DNA of 18,757 bases from CAYNQN01 sp964530525 (GTDB lineage: Bacteria > Actinomycetota > Acidimicrobiia > Acidimicrobiales > Acidimicrobilacustridaceae), in NCBI GenBank assembly GCA_964530525.1, contig CAZHBH010000043.1, positions 1-18,757 of the forward strand, written 5' to 3'. Of the stretch, positions 1 to 7,653 are shown in pieces. The position numbers were made by a program, and so were the translations under genes. Each line of letters begins with the position of its first letter. Position 1 is the first letter of the stretch. Below the pieces are notes generated by a model. The model saw nothing but the letters and a program-made list of their open reading frames with translations, searched no databases and was not told where the DNA came from.

Positions 1-2269
1 TGTTGGTGAGGATGATGTCGACCAGGTTCTTGCCGATGTCGTGCACGTCGCCCTTCACGGTGGCGAGGACGATGCGACCCTTGCCGGAACCTCCCTCGGC
101 CTTCTCCATGAACTGCTCGAGGTACGACACCGAAGCCTTCATGGTCTCGGCTGACTGGAGCACGAACGGCAGTTGCATCTCGCCGCTTCCGAAGAGCTCG
201 CCCACCACCTTCATCCCGGCGAGCAGGACGTCGTTGATGATCTGCAAGGGGGTGAGCCCGCCGGCCATCGCCTCGTCGAGCTCGGGCACCAGCCCTTCGC
301 GCTCCCCGTCGATGATGCGCTGGGACAGGCGCCTCTCGATCGGCCAGTCGGAGCGGTCCTCCTGGTCACCGTCCTGCACCTTCACGTCGGCGAAGATCTC
401 GAGCAGCTCGTGCAGGGGGTCGTACGACTCGTCTCCGCCGGAGAGCAGTCCCTCGGCGCCGCGCCGGTCGTAGATGAGGTCGAGGCACACGTCGCGCTGG
501 CGCTCGGGGATGCGCGATATGGGAAGGATCTTGGCGGCGTGCACGATCGCCGCGTCGAGGCCGTGCTTGACGCTCTCGTGGATGAAGATCGAGTTGAGGA
601 CGTGGCGGGCGGCCGGGGCCAGCCCGAAGCTCACGTTCGAGACGCCCAAGACCGTGTGAGCCTCGGGAAGCTCCTGCTTGATGCGGGCGATCGCCTCCAT
701 CGTCGCCATGGCGTCGCCGCGGAGGTCGTCGTCGCCGGTCGACAACGGGAAGGTGAGCGCGTCGAAGATGAGGTCGGCCTGCTCCAGGCCGTAGCGGTTC
801 ACCGCCAGGTCGGCGATGCGGCGGGCGACGCGCATCTTCCACTCGACGTCGCGGGCCTGGCCCTGCTCGTCGATGAGGAGGCAGATGACGGCGGCGCCGT
901 ACTCGCGGGCGAGGCTGAAGACTCGATCGAGTCGACTTCCCGGAGCTTCGCCGTCCTCCAGGTTGGCCGAGTTGAGGATGGCCCTGCCGCCGACCCACTG
1001 CAGACCTGCCTCCATCACCTGGGGCTCGGTGGAGTCGAGCACCAGCGGGGCGTTGGCCTGGGTGGCGAACCGGCTGGCCAGCTCGTCCATGTCGATCGTG
1101 CCGTCGCGTCCCACGTAGTCGACGCACAGGTCGAGCACGTGGGCGCCTTCCTTTATCTGAGCGTTGGCCATCGCCGAGCAGGTGTCCCAGTCGCCCTCGA
1201 GCATCGCCTCGCGGAACCGCTTGGACCCGTTCGCGTTGGTGCGCTCGCCGATCATGAGGAACGAGGAGTCCTGATGGATCGGCACGGCGGAGTAGATCGA
1301 GGTGGCCGCCGCCTCGTGCTCGGGGGTGCGAGCGGCAGGGGTGAGGGATGGGGCCATCTCGGCCAGGAGCCGGATGAACTCGGGGGTCGTCCCACAGCAG
1401 CCCCCGATGACCCGTACCCCCATCTCCTCCACGAAGCGGCGCTGGTGGTCGCGCAGCTCGGTGGGCTGAAGGTCGTAGTGCATCGCCCCGTCGACGACCG
1501 AGGGAAGGCCGGCGTTGGGCAGGCACGAGATGGGCATGCGGGCGTGGCGCGAGAGGTGGCGCAGGTGCTCGCTCATCTCGGCGGGACCGGTGGCGCAGTT
1601 GAGCCCCATGACGTCGATCTTCAGGGGATCGATGGCCGCCAGCGCGGCGCCGATCTCGGTGCCCAGGAGCATCCGACCGGTGAGCTCCATGGTCACCTGC
1701 GCCTGGATCGGCACCTCACGCCCGTGAGCTGCCATCGCCCTCCGGGCACCGATCACAGCGGCCTTGAGCGCCAGGAGGTCGAAGTGCGTCTCGAGGATGA
1801 GCAGGTCGACGCCACCCTCGATGAGCGCATGGGCTGCGACCTCGTAGGCGTCGCGCAGCTCGGCGAAGCGGATCTGTCCGAGGGAGGGCGACTTCGTCCC
1901 CGGGCCCAGCGAGCCGGCGACGAAGCGAGGGTGATCGGGTGTGGAGTACTGGTCGGCCACGTCGCGGGCGATGCGGGCGTTCGCCAGGGCGACCTCGTGG
2001 GCGCGGTCGGCGATGTCGTACTCGCCCAGCGGCACGGCGAAGGCCCCGAAGGTGTTGGTCTCCACCACGTCGGCGCCCACGTCGAGGTAAGCGGCGTGCA
2101 GGGCGGCGACCACGTCGGGCCGGGTCACGCCCAGGATGTCGGTGCAACCCTCGAATGCCGGACCGCCGTAGTCGTCGAGGCTCAGCTCCTGGCTCTGGAT
2201 CCAGGTGCCGGTGGCGCCGTCGAACACGACGACCCTCTCCCTCACCGTCTCCAAGTAGCTGTTGGCCAC
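1..2269 (-). CDS. metH: Cobalamin-dependent methionine synthase MetH (5'-part, truncated by window edge)
   Basis: Transfers the methyl group of 5-methyltetrahydrofolate through enzyme-bound cobalamin to homocysteine, giving methionine; cytosolic. About 756 residues are visible of a family usually near 1200. The N-terminal homocysteine-binding barrel carries the three zinc cysteines: C225 in GLNCATGP and C291/C292 in GGCCGTT. The folate-binding domain starts near residue 315 with GERTNANGS. The cap domain follows, and the cobalamin domain begins just before the edge with GDVHDIGKN, where H743 is the lower axial cobalt ligand. The B12-domain remainder and the reactivation domain lie outside. 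The start is GTG at 2269, because an in-frame TAG lies four codons upstream. There is no Shine-Dalgarno, and a -10 hexamer ends 6 nt before the start, so the mRNA is probably leaderless. It is divergent from the cobalamin adenosyltransferase gene across 94 bp. The reading frame is intact throughout. Confidence 0.97.
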   Translation of the reverse strand, partial: MANSYLETVRERVVVFDGATGTWIQSQELSLDDYGGPAFEGCTDILGVTRPDVVAALHAAYLDVGADVVETNTFGAFAVPLGEYDIADRAHEVALANARIARDVADQYSTPDHPRFVAGSLGPGTKSPSLGQIRFAELRDAYEVAAHALIEGGVDLLILETHFDLLALKAAVIGARRAMAAHGREVPIQAQVTMELTGRMLLGTEIGAALAAIDPLKIDVMGLNCATGPAEMSEHLRHLSRHARMPISCLPNAGLPSVVDGAMHYDLQPTELRDHQRRFVEEMGVRVIGGCCGTTPEFIRLLAEMAPSLTPAARTPEHEAAATSIYSAVPIHQDSSFLMIGERTNANGSKRFREAMLEGDWDTCSAMANAQIKEGAHVLDLCVDYVGRDGTIDMDELASRFATQANAPLVLDSTEPQVMEAGLQWVGGRAILNSANLEDGEAPGSRLDRVFSLAREYGAAVICLLIDEQGQARDVEWKMRVARRIADLAVNRYGLEQADLIFDALTFPLSTGDDDLRGDAMATMEAIARIKQELPEAHTVLGVSNVSFGLAPAARHVLNSIFIHESVKHGLDAAIVHAAKILPISRIPERQRDVCLDLIYDRRGAEGLLSGGDESYDPLHELLEIFADVKVQDGDQEDRSDWPIERRLSQRIIDGEREGLVPELDEAMAGGLTPLQIINDVLLAGMKVVGELFGSGEMQLPFVLQSAETMKASVSYLEQFMEKAEGGSGKGRIVLATVKGDVHDIGKNLVDIILTN

Positions 2270-2275
2270 ACACGA

Positions 2276-2281
2276 AGGCTA
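2276..2281 (-). promoter_or_regulatory. Putative -10 box of metH (TAGCCT)
   Basis: On the minus strand TAGCCT is followed by six bases (tcgtgt) and the GTG start of metH. No ribosome-binding site is present. The TANNNT plus 6-8 nt spacing recurs at other genes here and predicts a leaderless transcript. No convincing -35 is seen. Confidence 0.5.
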
Positions 2282-2349
2282 CCGGCGTCGCGCGCGGTGC
2301 CAGGACCCGGAGCCGGTGTGCACCCCGTACCGCGAGCGCACCGACTGCC

Positions 2350-2355
2350 TAGGCT
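2350..2355 (+). promoter_or_regulatory. Putative -10 box of pduO-pepA (TAGGCT)
   Basis: TAGGCT is followed by eight bases and the GTG at 2364. No Shine-Dalgarno precedes this GTG. The hexamer supports the internal GTG rather than the upstream in-frame ATG at 2262, which would add residues lacking any family similarity and would overlap metH. Confidence 0.5.
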
Positions 2356-2363
2356 GGCGAGTT

Positions 2364-2927
2364 GTGAAGATCTACACGCGCAAGGGAGACGACGGCACCA
2401 CCGGCCTGCTGTACGGAGGGCGCGTGGCCAAGGACGCTCCAGGGCCCGTGGCCTACGGGGTGGTCGACGAGGCGCAGGCATCCATCGGAGTCGCACGCGC
2501 CGGGACCGCGCCGGGCAGCGAGCTCGACGAGATGCTCGTGTCCATCGAGCGAGACCTCTGGGTGCTCATGGCCGAGCTGGCGACCGACCCCTCCAACCAC
2601 CACAAGCTCACCCCTGGCCAGAGCCAGGTGACCGAAGAGATGGTGGAACGGCTCGAAGCCCTCATAGACGAGGTGAGCAGCCGCTTCGAGCCACCCACGG
2701 AGTTCGTCGTGCCGGGCCAGACGCTCGTGTCCGCCCAGCTCGACGTGGCGCGGACGGTCGTACGGCGGGCCGAGCGCGAGGTGGTCGGCATGCGGGATCG
2801 CTCGGCTCTGGCGCTGCGGTACCTCAACCGCCTGAGCGACCTGCTCTGGACGTTGGCACGTTGGCAGGAAGGCGAGTCGCTGGCGGTCCGCCAGGCGTCG
2901 CCGCGATCGACTGGGAGTGAGCGATGA
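2364..2927 (+). CDS. pduO: PduO-type ATP:cob(I)alamin adenosyltransferase
   Basis: Transfers the adenosyl group of ATP to cob(I)alamin to make adenosylcobalamin, the cofactor of B12 mutases and class II ribonucleotide reductase. The 187-aa protein has the ATP-binding N-terminal signature of the family, KIYTRKGDDGTTGLL, directly after the start. Near the C-terminus it has the family helix YLNRLSDLLWTLAR, preceded by RDRSALALR. Length is typical for a stand-alone PduO/CobA2 enzyme. The GTG at 2364 is preferred because the family motif begins at residue 2 and a -10 box lies just upstream; an in-frame ATG at 2262 would add 34 unrelated residues. Its stop overlaps the ATG of pepA by 4 bp, so the two are co-transcribed and translationally coupled. 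It faces metH, another cobalamin enzyme, across 94 bp. Confidence 0.93.
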   Translation: MKIYTRKGDDGTTGLLYGGRVAKDAPGPVAYGVVDEAQASIGVARAGTAPGSELDEMLVSIERDLWVLMAELATDPSNHHKLTPGQSQVTEEMVERLEALIDEVSSRFEPPTEFVVPGQTLVSAQLDVARTVVRRAEREVVGMRDRSALALRYLNRLSDLLWTLARWQEGESLAVRQASPRSTGSER

Positions 2928-4465
2928 GCCTGAGGGTCGAGTTGGCAGCGCGCGTACCGGAGGGCACCGAGGCCGTGGTGCTGCCCGTGACCTCCGACGG
3001 GGAGCGGCCAGGGGAGCTGGCCCGGCCGGGGGTGGCGGAGTACCTGGCGGCTCAGGGCTTCGAGGGAAAGCCCGACCAGACGGCGATCGTGCGAGCAGCG
3101 GCCGTGACCGCCGGTGCCGGTGCGATCGGAACCTGGGCGCCCGACACGTGGGCCCCCGACCTCCTAGTGGTGGGGGTCGGACCGGCAGCCGAGGTGGACG
3201 CCGGCGTGCTCCGGCGGGCGTCGGCCGTCGCCTTGCGAGCTGCGAAGCGTCGTTCGGTCGTGGCCAGCCGGCTGCTCGAGGCGCTACCACCCGGCGGCGA
3301 CGTTCCCACCGCCGTTCAGGCCGTGGCCGAGGGCGCCGGCCTCGCCGCCTACCGCTTCACGCGCTACCGCACGAAGCCGGAGCCCACGGCGGTGGAGCAG
3401 CTCATCGTGGTGTCGAAGGGGGGCAAGCGCGCCGCTTCGGCGATCGAGAGGGCACAGCGGATCGTCGAGGGGGTCTCACTGGCGAGAGACCTGGTCAACG
3501 TGCCGGGGGGAGAGATGACGCCGATCTCGCTGGCCGAGGCCGCCGTGGAGGTGGCTGAGCGCGAGGACCTCCAGATAAGCGTGCTCGACGAGCACGACAT
3601 CCGAGCGGCAGGTCTCGGAGGTCTGCTGGGCGTGAACCGGGGTTCGAACCAGCCCCCGCGGTTCATAGAGCTGGGCTGGGAGCCCGAGAACCCCAGGGGC
3701 ACCCTCGCCGTGGTCGGCAAGGGGATCACCTTCGACTCGGGGGGCTTGTCGATAAAGCCAGCCGATTCGATGATGACCATGAAGGACGACATGGGTGGTG
3801 CAGCCGCCGTCATCGGTGCCTTCGCGGCCATGGGCGCCGTGTCACCCCGCTGCCGGGTTCGGGGTTACATTCCCGCCACCGACAACATGAGCGGGGGGGA
3901 TGCCACTCGACCTGGTGATGTGCTGCGCATTCGCAACGGCACCACGGTGGAGGTGCTCAACACCGACGCCGAGGGACGGCTGGTCCTCGCCGACGCCCTC
4001 TCGCTTGCCAGCGAGGCCGAGCCCGACGCGATCGTCGACCTGGCGACGCTCACGGGCGCGGTCGCCATCGCACTGGGCGATCGCGTCACGGGTCTCATGG
4101 GGAACGATCAGCGCTGGATCGATCAGGTGAGGGAAGCAGCCGAGACGGCAGGCGAGAGGGTCTGGCAGCTACCCCTTCCAGATGACTACCGCTCGCGCAT
4201 CGAGTCGGACGTCGCTGATCTGCGCAACATGAGCAAGACGCGCGACGGGGGCACGATCACCGCAGGTCTGTTCCTCAAGGAGTTCGTGGGGGAGGGGATC
4301 CCCTGGGCCCACCTCGACATCGCTGCGACGGCGTGGTGGAAGGACTCGTCGGAGGGAGAGATGAGCCGGGGAGGCACCGGCTGGGGGGTGAGGACCATCC
4401 TGGAGCTGGCCCGAACGTTCAAGGCTCCGGCACGGAGCCGAGCTGCCTTGTCGCGGGCTCGCTAG
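2924..4465 (+). CDS. pepA: Leucyl aminopeptidase (peptidase family M17)
   Basis: Cytosolic dizinc aminopeptidase that removes N-terminal residues, preferentially leucine, in peptide turnover. It has 513 residues with the expected two-domain layout: a variable N-terminal macro-like domain (about 1-180) and a conserved C-terminal catalytic domain. Metal and catalytic residues are visible: K266 and D271 in VGKGITFDSGG, K278 in SIKPAD, and the M17 signature NTDAEGRL with D348, E350 and R352. The start ATG at 2924 overlaps the pduO stop (ATGA), and GGGAG lies a few bases upstream as a Shine-Dalgarno. The last ten or so codons are basic and Ala/Arg-rich, and they overlap the convergent gene ending at 4419 by 47 bp. 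Some family members also bind DNA (E. coli PepA/XerA); nothing here tests that. Confidence 0.96.
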   Translation: MSLRVELAARVPEGTEAVVLPVTSDGERPGELARPGVAEYLAAQGFEGKPDQTAIVRAAAVTAGAGAIGTWAPDTWAPDLLVVGVGPAAEVDAGVLRRASAVALRAAKRRSVVASRLLEALPPGGDVPTAVQAVAEGAGLAAYRFTRYRTKPEPTAVEQLIVVSKGGKRAASAIERAQRIVEGVSLARDLVNVPGGEMTPISLAEAAVEVAEREDLQISVLDEHDIRAAGLGGLLGVNRGSNQPPRFIELGWEPENPRGTLAVVGKGITFDSGGLSIKPADSMMTMKDDMGGAAAVIGAFAAMGAVSPRCRVRGYIPATDNMSGGDATRPGDVLRIRNGTTVEVLNTDAEGRLVLADALSLASEAEPDAIVDLATLTGAVAIALGDRVTGLMGNDQRWIDQVREAAETAGERVWQLPLPDDYRSRIESDVADLRNMSKTRDGGTITAGLFLKEFVGEGIPWAHLDIAATAWWKDSSEGEMSRGGTGWGVRTILELARTFKAPARSRAALSRAR

Positions 4466-5078
4466 CGACCGCTGCGCCCTCCGCCTCCCGGTGCTGCGCG
4501 AGTGCCCAGCGGGTGGCCTCGTGGACCACAGCCGGGTGGAACCTCCACTGCTGGAGCTGGTGCTCGGTGGCGGCCAGATCTTCGCCCAGCTGGAGCAGCG
4601 TCAGTGCCAGCTGGCGTGCCCTACCCCTGATCTCCTTCCCGCTGGGGCGGGGTGAGGAGCCCCGCACGAGCTCGCGGTGATCCCGGCGGAGCTTGCCCGG
4701 GAGGCGGGAAGCGAGGCTCGAGCTGAGGGTGGGCAGCGTCCTCCGCACGGCGAGGGCGCTCGGTCCCACGAAGCGGGCCGCCCCGAACCTGCACGTGCGC
4801 TCGATGGACTTGATGAACGGAGCCTTCTGCCCTCTTCCCACGCCCATCCCCAACGACCTGGCCGTCTCGCGCATGTCGAGCTCGAACCCCGTGGGGCACC
4901 TGTCGAGCTGGTCGGCGAGGTGGCGGAGCAGCAGCGTGGTGGAGGGCCCCAAGATCGCGAGCCAGTAGCGCTCGACGTACTCCGAGCGGGGATCGTGACC
5001 GCTCTGGTCGCTGAGGGGATCGAACCAGGGCTCGACTGCGAGGTTCGAGCACTTCGGGAACAGCTCGACGTCGGTCAT
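4419..5078 (-). CDS. Conserved-looking 219-aa protein, possible winged-helix DNA-binding protein
   Basis: I do not recognise a named family with certainty. The protein is cytosolic, without signal peptide or membrane segment. It opens with an acidic region. A segment YWLAILGPSTTLLLRHLAD leads into FELDMRETARSLGMG and then FIKSIERTCRFGAARF. That spacing of a short helix, a turn with Gly-Met-Gly, and a following basic helix resembles a helix-turn-helix or winged helix. A basic region (RRTLPTLSSSLASRLP) and a helical C-terminal third follow. ATG 5078 is chosen because GGAG lies 7 nt upstream; an in-frame ATG at 5132 would add 18 Pro-rich residues. Upstream is the clearest sigma-70-type promoter of the window, with phased GAGAT repeats. 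Its 3' end overlaps pepA by 47 bp, tail to tail. Confidence 0.75.
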   Translation of the reverse strand: MTDVELFPKCSNLAVEPWFDPLSDQSGHDPRSEYVERYWLAILGPSTTLLLRHLADQLDRCPTGFELDMRETARSLGMGVGRGQKAPFIKSIERTCRFGAARFVGPSALAVRRTLPTLSSSLASRLPGKLRRDHRELVRGSSPRPSGKEIRGRARQLALTLLQLGEDLAATEHQLQQWRFHPAVVHEATRWALAQHREAEGAAVASEPATRQLGSVPEP

Positions 5079-5120
5079 CGGGAGGCTCCGGGGCACTGGC
5101 GGGTGGTGGGCGGACGGCAG

Positions 5121-5145
5121 ATCTCGTGACATCTCGATGCATCTC
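5121..5145. repeat. Three GAGAT/ATCTC direct repeats with 10-bp period
   Basis: ATCTC occurs at 5121-5125, 5131-5135 and 5141-5145 (GAGAT on the minus strand), exactly one helical turn apart. The block begins at the base next to the -10 hexamer of the minus-strand promoter and covers its predicted start site. The location suits a repressor operator; this is inference. Confidence 0.5.
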
Positions 5146-5174
5146 AACATCCCACGGGGCGCGTCGGTTGTCAA
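5146..5174 (-). promoter_or_regulatory. Promoter of the 219-aa protein gene: TTGACA - 17 bp - GATGTT
   Basis: On the minus strand a perfect -35 TTGACA (5174-5169) is followed after exactly 17 bp by GATGTT (5151-5146), which matches the -10 consensus at A2, T3 and T6. The predicted transcript start is near 5139, giving a 5' leader of about 60 nt before the Shine-Dalgarno-led ATG at 5078. This is the only near-consensus -35 noticed in the window. Confidence 0.55.
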
Positions 5175-5262
5175 CGTCGGGTCCGTGGGTCGGCTCGACC
5201 CGGAGCGAGAGGTCGTCCGCCGGTGAGGTGCCGGAAGCGGCGTGTGCGAGGAAGGGGACTGG

Positions 5263-6195
5263 CTAGGTGAGCGGCTTCCACTCGCCACTGGCGGCGTCGT
5301 GGATGAGCCACGCCGAGCGCGAGGCGTCCCAGTAGATGTAAGCGTTGCGCTCGGGATCCCACTGCGGGCCGGATGCCTGGGTGGGACGCGGCGACGTCGG
5401 CGACGTGCCCGCGTCGGGCTGGTCCGCCGCGCCAGGCTGCGACTGCGATGGCGCACCCCCAGCGGTCGGGGCCGCGTACCCCGCTTCGTGCGGGTTGGGC
5501 TCGTAGGAGGGAGGACCGCTCGGCGCCGTTCCGTAGCGGTTGTACCCGGCCCCCGGGGCAGGGGCGGCGACCACGCCGCCGGCTTGCGGTACCAGGATGG
5601 GCGAGCCGGTGTCGGCTGTGCCCACCACGTACGTCTTGGCCGCCATGTCTCCTAGGCGGCGGTGGCCCTTCGACATGAGGATGGTGAGGATCGCGATGAG
5701 GGGGACGCCGCAGATCGTGAGCCCGTCGACGAGCCAGAGGATCCCTCGGATGAACTGCTTGCCGACCCCCGGAGGGCCACCCGCCTCGTCCACCGTTCGG
5801 ATGCCGAACAGAGCCTTGCCCGCCGTCGCTCCCGTGCTGGCCTGGACGAACCACAGGATCCCGACCGTGTAGATGAGGTGCAGCCCGCCGAAGAGGCCGA
5901 GTGAGACCCACAGCGAGCTCTTCTTGAACACGACGGTGGAGTGGTCTGCATCGGCCTGCGTGTTGGAGGTCTGCACCTCCTCCAGGCAGAAGTTGCTGGA
6001 GCTCGACAGGTTCTCCTCCACGAGGACCTCGCAGGGGGGTCCGCCCGTGTACTCCGTGAGGTCGGCCGTGGCGAAGAAGACGACCAGAGGCACCACGGCT
6101 AGCACCAGTGGGATCAACAACATGTCGATCACGTAGGCGCCGAACCTGCGGCCCACCACTGCTGTCGGGTCATGGGAGTACTGGGTGATCGTCAC
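5263..6195 (-). CDS. RDD family membrane protein with Pro/Gly-rich linker and Trp-rich C-terminal motif
   Basis: Integral membrane protein of 310 residues; the RDD family has no single known function (some members have been linked to ion or osmolyte transport). The RDD core opens with RRFGAYVIDMLLIPLVLAV. Three hydrophobic segments follow: about residues 18-44, 95-118 and 149-172. A loop with two cysteines (PCEV and NFCLEE) probably lies outside. After residue 200 there is a linker rich in Pro, Ala, Gly and Ser. The last 32 residues carry four tryptophans, W279, W289, W296 and W306, in a QWDP...YWD...AWL...EWKPL pattern. The start is GTG at 6195, without a Shine-Dalgarno; CAGAAT lies 6 nt upstream as a possible -10. 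Only 29 bp separate it from the divergent glyS start. Confidence 0.85.
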   Translation of the reverse strand: MTITQYSHDPTAVVGRRFGAYVIDMLLIPLVLAVVPLVVFFATADLTEYTGGPPCEVLVEENLSSSSNFCLEEVQTSNTQADADHSTVVFKKSSLWVSLGLFGGLHLIYTVGILWFVQASTGATAGKALFGIRTVDEAGGPPGVGKQFIRGILWLVDGLTICGVPLIAILTILMSKGHRRLGDMAAKTYVVGTADTGSPILVPQAGGVVAAPAPGAGYNRYGTAPSGPPSYEPNPHEAGYAAPTAGGAPSQSQPGAADQPDAGTSPTSPRPTQASGPQWDPERNAYIYWDASRSAWLIHDAASGEWKPLT

Positions 6196-6201
6196 CGCGA
6201 C

Positions 6202-6207
6202 ATTCTG
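6202..6207 (-). promoter_or_regulatory. Possible -10 box of the RDD gene (CAGAAT)
   Basis: On the minus strand CAGAAT is followed by six bases and the GTG start at 6195. It fits four of six TATAAT positions but lacks the first T, so it is weaker than the other boxes. It lies only 3 bp from the oppositely directed -10 of glyS. Confidence 0.3.
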
Positions 6208-6210
6208 CCC

Positions 6211-6216
6211 TACGCT
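6211..6216 (+). promoter_or_regulatory. Putative -10 box of glyS (TACGCT)
   Basis: TACGCT is followed by eight bases (gacccgac) and the ATG of glyS, with no Shine-Dalgarno. Any -35 element would lie within the coding start of the divergent RDD gene. A leaderless start leaves no room for a T-box leader. Confidence 0.5.
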
Positions 6217-6224
6217 GACCCGAC

Positions 6225-7583
6225 ATGTCGGAGATCTCGCAGGTCCCGGATCCGGGCGTGATGGACAAGGTGGTCAACCTCTGCAAGCGGCGGGGCTTCG
6301 TGTTCCCTTCGGCCGAGATCTACGGCGGCTTCCGATCGACGTACGACTACGGGCCCGTCGGAGTCCTCATGTTGCGCAACGTGAAGGACGCGTGGTTCCG
6401 GTCGATGGTGCAGATGCGCCACGACGTCGTGGCCATCGACGCAGCGATCCTGTCGCCACCCGCGATATGGGAGGCGTCGGGGCACCTCAAGAACTTCACC
6501 GACCCGCTCGTCGACTGCAAGAAGTGCCACGAGCGGTTCCGCCTGGACCAGTTGGAAGACCCTGAGCTGTGCCCCAACTGCGGGGCACGCTCGTCGTTCA
6601 CCGAGGCTCGCCAGTTCAACTTGATGTTCAAGACCCACGCCGGCCCCGTGGAGGAAGCGGCCGCGGTGGCCTACCTGCGCCCGGAGACGGCACAGGGGAT
6701 GTTCGTGAACTTCTCGAACGTCTTGCAGACCTCGCGCCGCAAGCCCCCGTTCGGCATCGCACAGATCGGCAAGTCGTTCCGCAACGAGATCACGCCGGGG
6801 AACTTCGTGTTCCGCACGCGCGAGTTCGAGCAGATGGAGCTGGAGTACTTCGTTCCGCCCGACCAGGCCCAGCACTGGTACGAGTACTGGTGCGAGCAGC
6901 GCATGAACTGGTACCGCGATCTGGGGATCCCGGACGAGAAGCTGCGGCTGCGCCCCCACGAACCCGACGAGCTGAGCCACTATTCGAGTGGCACTGCCGA
7001 CGTGGAGTTCCTCTTCCCGTGGGGATGGGGCGAGCTCGAGGGCGTGGCGAACAGGGGCGACTACGACCTAACCCAGCACGCCGAGCGCTCGGGTGAGCGC
7101 CTCGACTACTTCGACCAGGCCACCGGCGAGCGGTACGTGCCACACGTGATCGAACCCGCCGCCGGGGCGACCAGGGCGATGATGGCCTTCCTGCTCGCGG
7201 CCTACGACGAGGAGGATGTCCCGACGTCCCGGGGAGGTGACGAAGGCGGTTCTGTAGAGACGCGAACCGTCCTGCGGCTCCACCACCGGATCGCCCCCTA
7301 CAAGGTCGCTGTGCTGCCGCTGTCGAAGAAGGCGACCCTCATCCCCCTCGCCGCCGAGGTGCTGGGCCGCCTCCAGCACCACTTCATGTGCGACTACGAC
7401 GAGACGCAGGCCATAGGGCGCCGGTACCGCCGCCAGGACGAGCTGGGCACCCCCTACTGCGTCACCATCGACTTCGACTCCCTGGAGGACCGCGCGGTGA
7501 CCGTGCGCGAGCGCGACTCGATGGACCAGGAGCGGGTGCCGGTGGACGACCTCGTGGAGCACCTGAGACCCCTCCTCAGCTAG
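6225..7583 (+). CDS. glyS: Glycyl-tRNA synthetase, single-chain alpha2 type (class II)
   Basis: Charges tRNA-Gly with glycine. At 452 residues it is the homodimeric form found in Actinobacteria, Thermus and eukaryotes, not the alpha2beta2 form of most Gram-negatives. The N-terminus has the motif SAEIYGGFRSTYDYGPVG. A zinc-type insertion carries C98, C101, C116 and C119 (CKKC...CPNC). The class II catalytic core follows with AYLRPETAQGMFVNF (glycine site), then SFRNEITP and EFEQMELEYF (motif 2 region). Motif 3 lies near ATRAMMAF. The C-terminal third, from about KVAVLPLSKKA, is the anticodon-binding domain. The start ATG fits family length and sits 8 nt after a -10 box. The next gene downstream is dnaG, 160 bp away. 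Confidence 0.97.
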   Translation: MSEISQVPDPGVMDKVVNLCKRRGFVFPSAEIYGGFRSTYDYGPVGVLMLRNVKDAWFRSMVQMRHDVVAIDAAILSPPAIWEASGHLKNFTDPLVDCKKCHERFRLDQLEDPELCPNCGARSSFTEARQFNLMFKTHAGPVEEAAAVAYLRPETAQGMFVNFSNVLQTSRRKPPFGIAQIGKSFRNEITPGNFVFRTREFEQMELEYFVPPDQAQHWYEYWCEQRMNWYRDLGIPDEKLRLRPHEPDELSHYSSGTADVEFLFPWGWGELEGVANRGDYDLTQHAERSGERLDYFDQATGERYVPHVIEPAAGATRAMMAFLLAAYDEEDVPTSRGGDEGGSVETRTVLRLHHRIAPYKVAVLPLSKKATLIPLAAEVLGRLQHHFMCDYDETQAIGRRYRRQDELGTPYCVTIDFDSLEDRAVTVRERDSMDQERVPVDDLVEHLRPLLS

Positions 7584-7587
7584 GGGT
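7568..7587 (+). terminator. Short hairpin at the glyS stop codon (weak terminator candidate)
   Basis: ACCCCT (7568-7573) and AGGGGT (7582-7587) form a 6-bp stem with an 8-nt loop that contains the last sense codons, and the TAG stop lies at the loop/stem edge. There is no T-tract after it. It may be a weak terminator or simply chance in G/C-rich sequence. Confidence 0.2.
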
Positions 7588-7653
7588 GTGGATGCGGGGA
7601 TGTGGTGCCTCCGTGCTGAGCCAGCCCTACGCCAGGCCGTCAGAGGGCGCTGC

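Noticed and set aside
2270..2363. Cobalamin riboswitch between metH and pduO
   Set aside because: The gap is only 94 bp, no B12-box-like conserved core is seen, and both genes appear leaderless.
173..2920. A 915-codon open frame on the plus strand
   Set aside because: It runs antisense to metH and then out of frame through pduO. Its translation is low-complexity and unlike any protein, whereas the minus frame gives an intact MetH. It is a by-product of G/C-rich codon use.
6196..6224. T-box leader upstream of glyS
   Set aside because: Only 29 bp are available and the predicted transcript begins at or next to the ATG.
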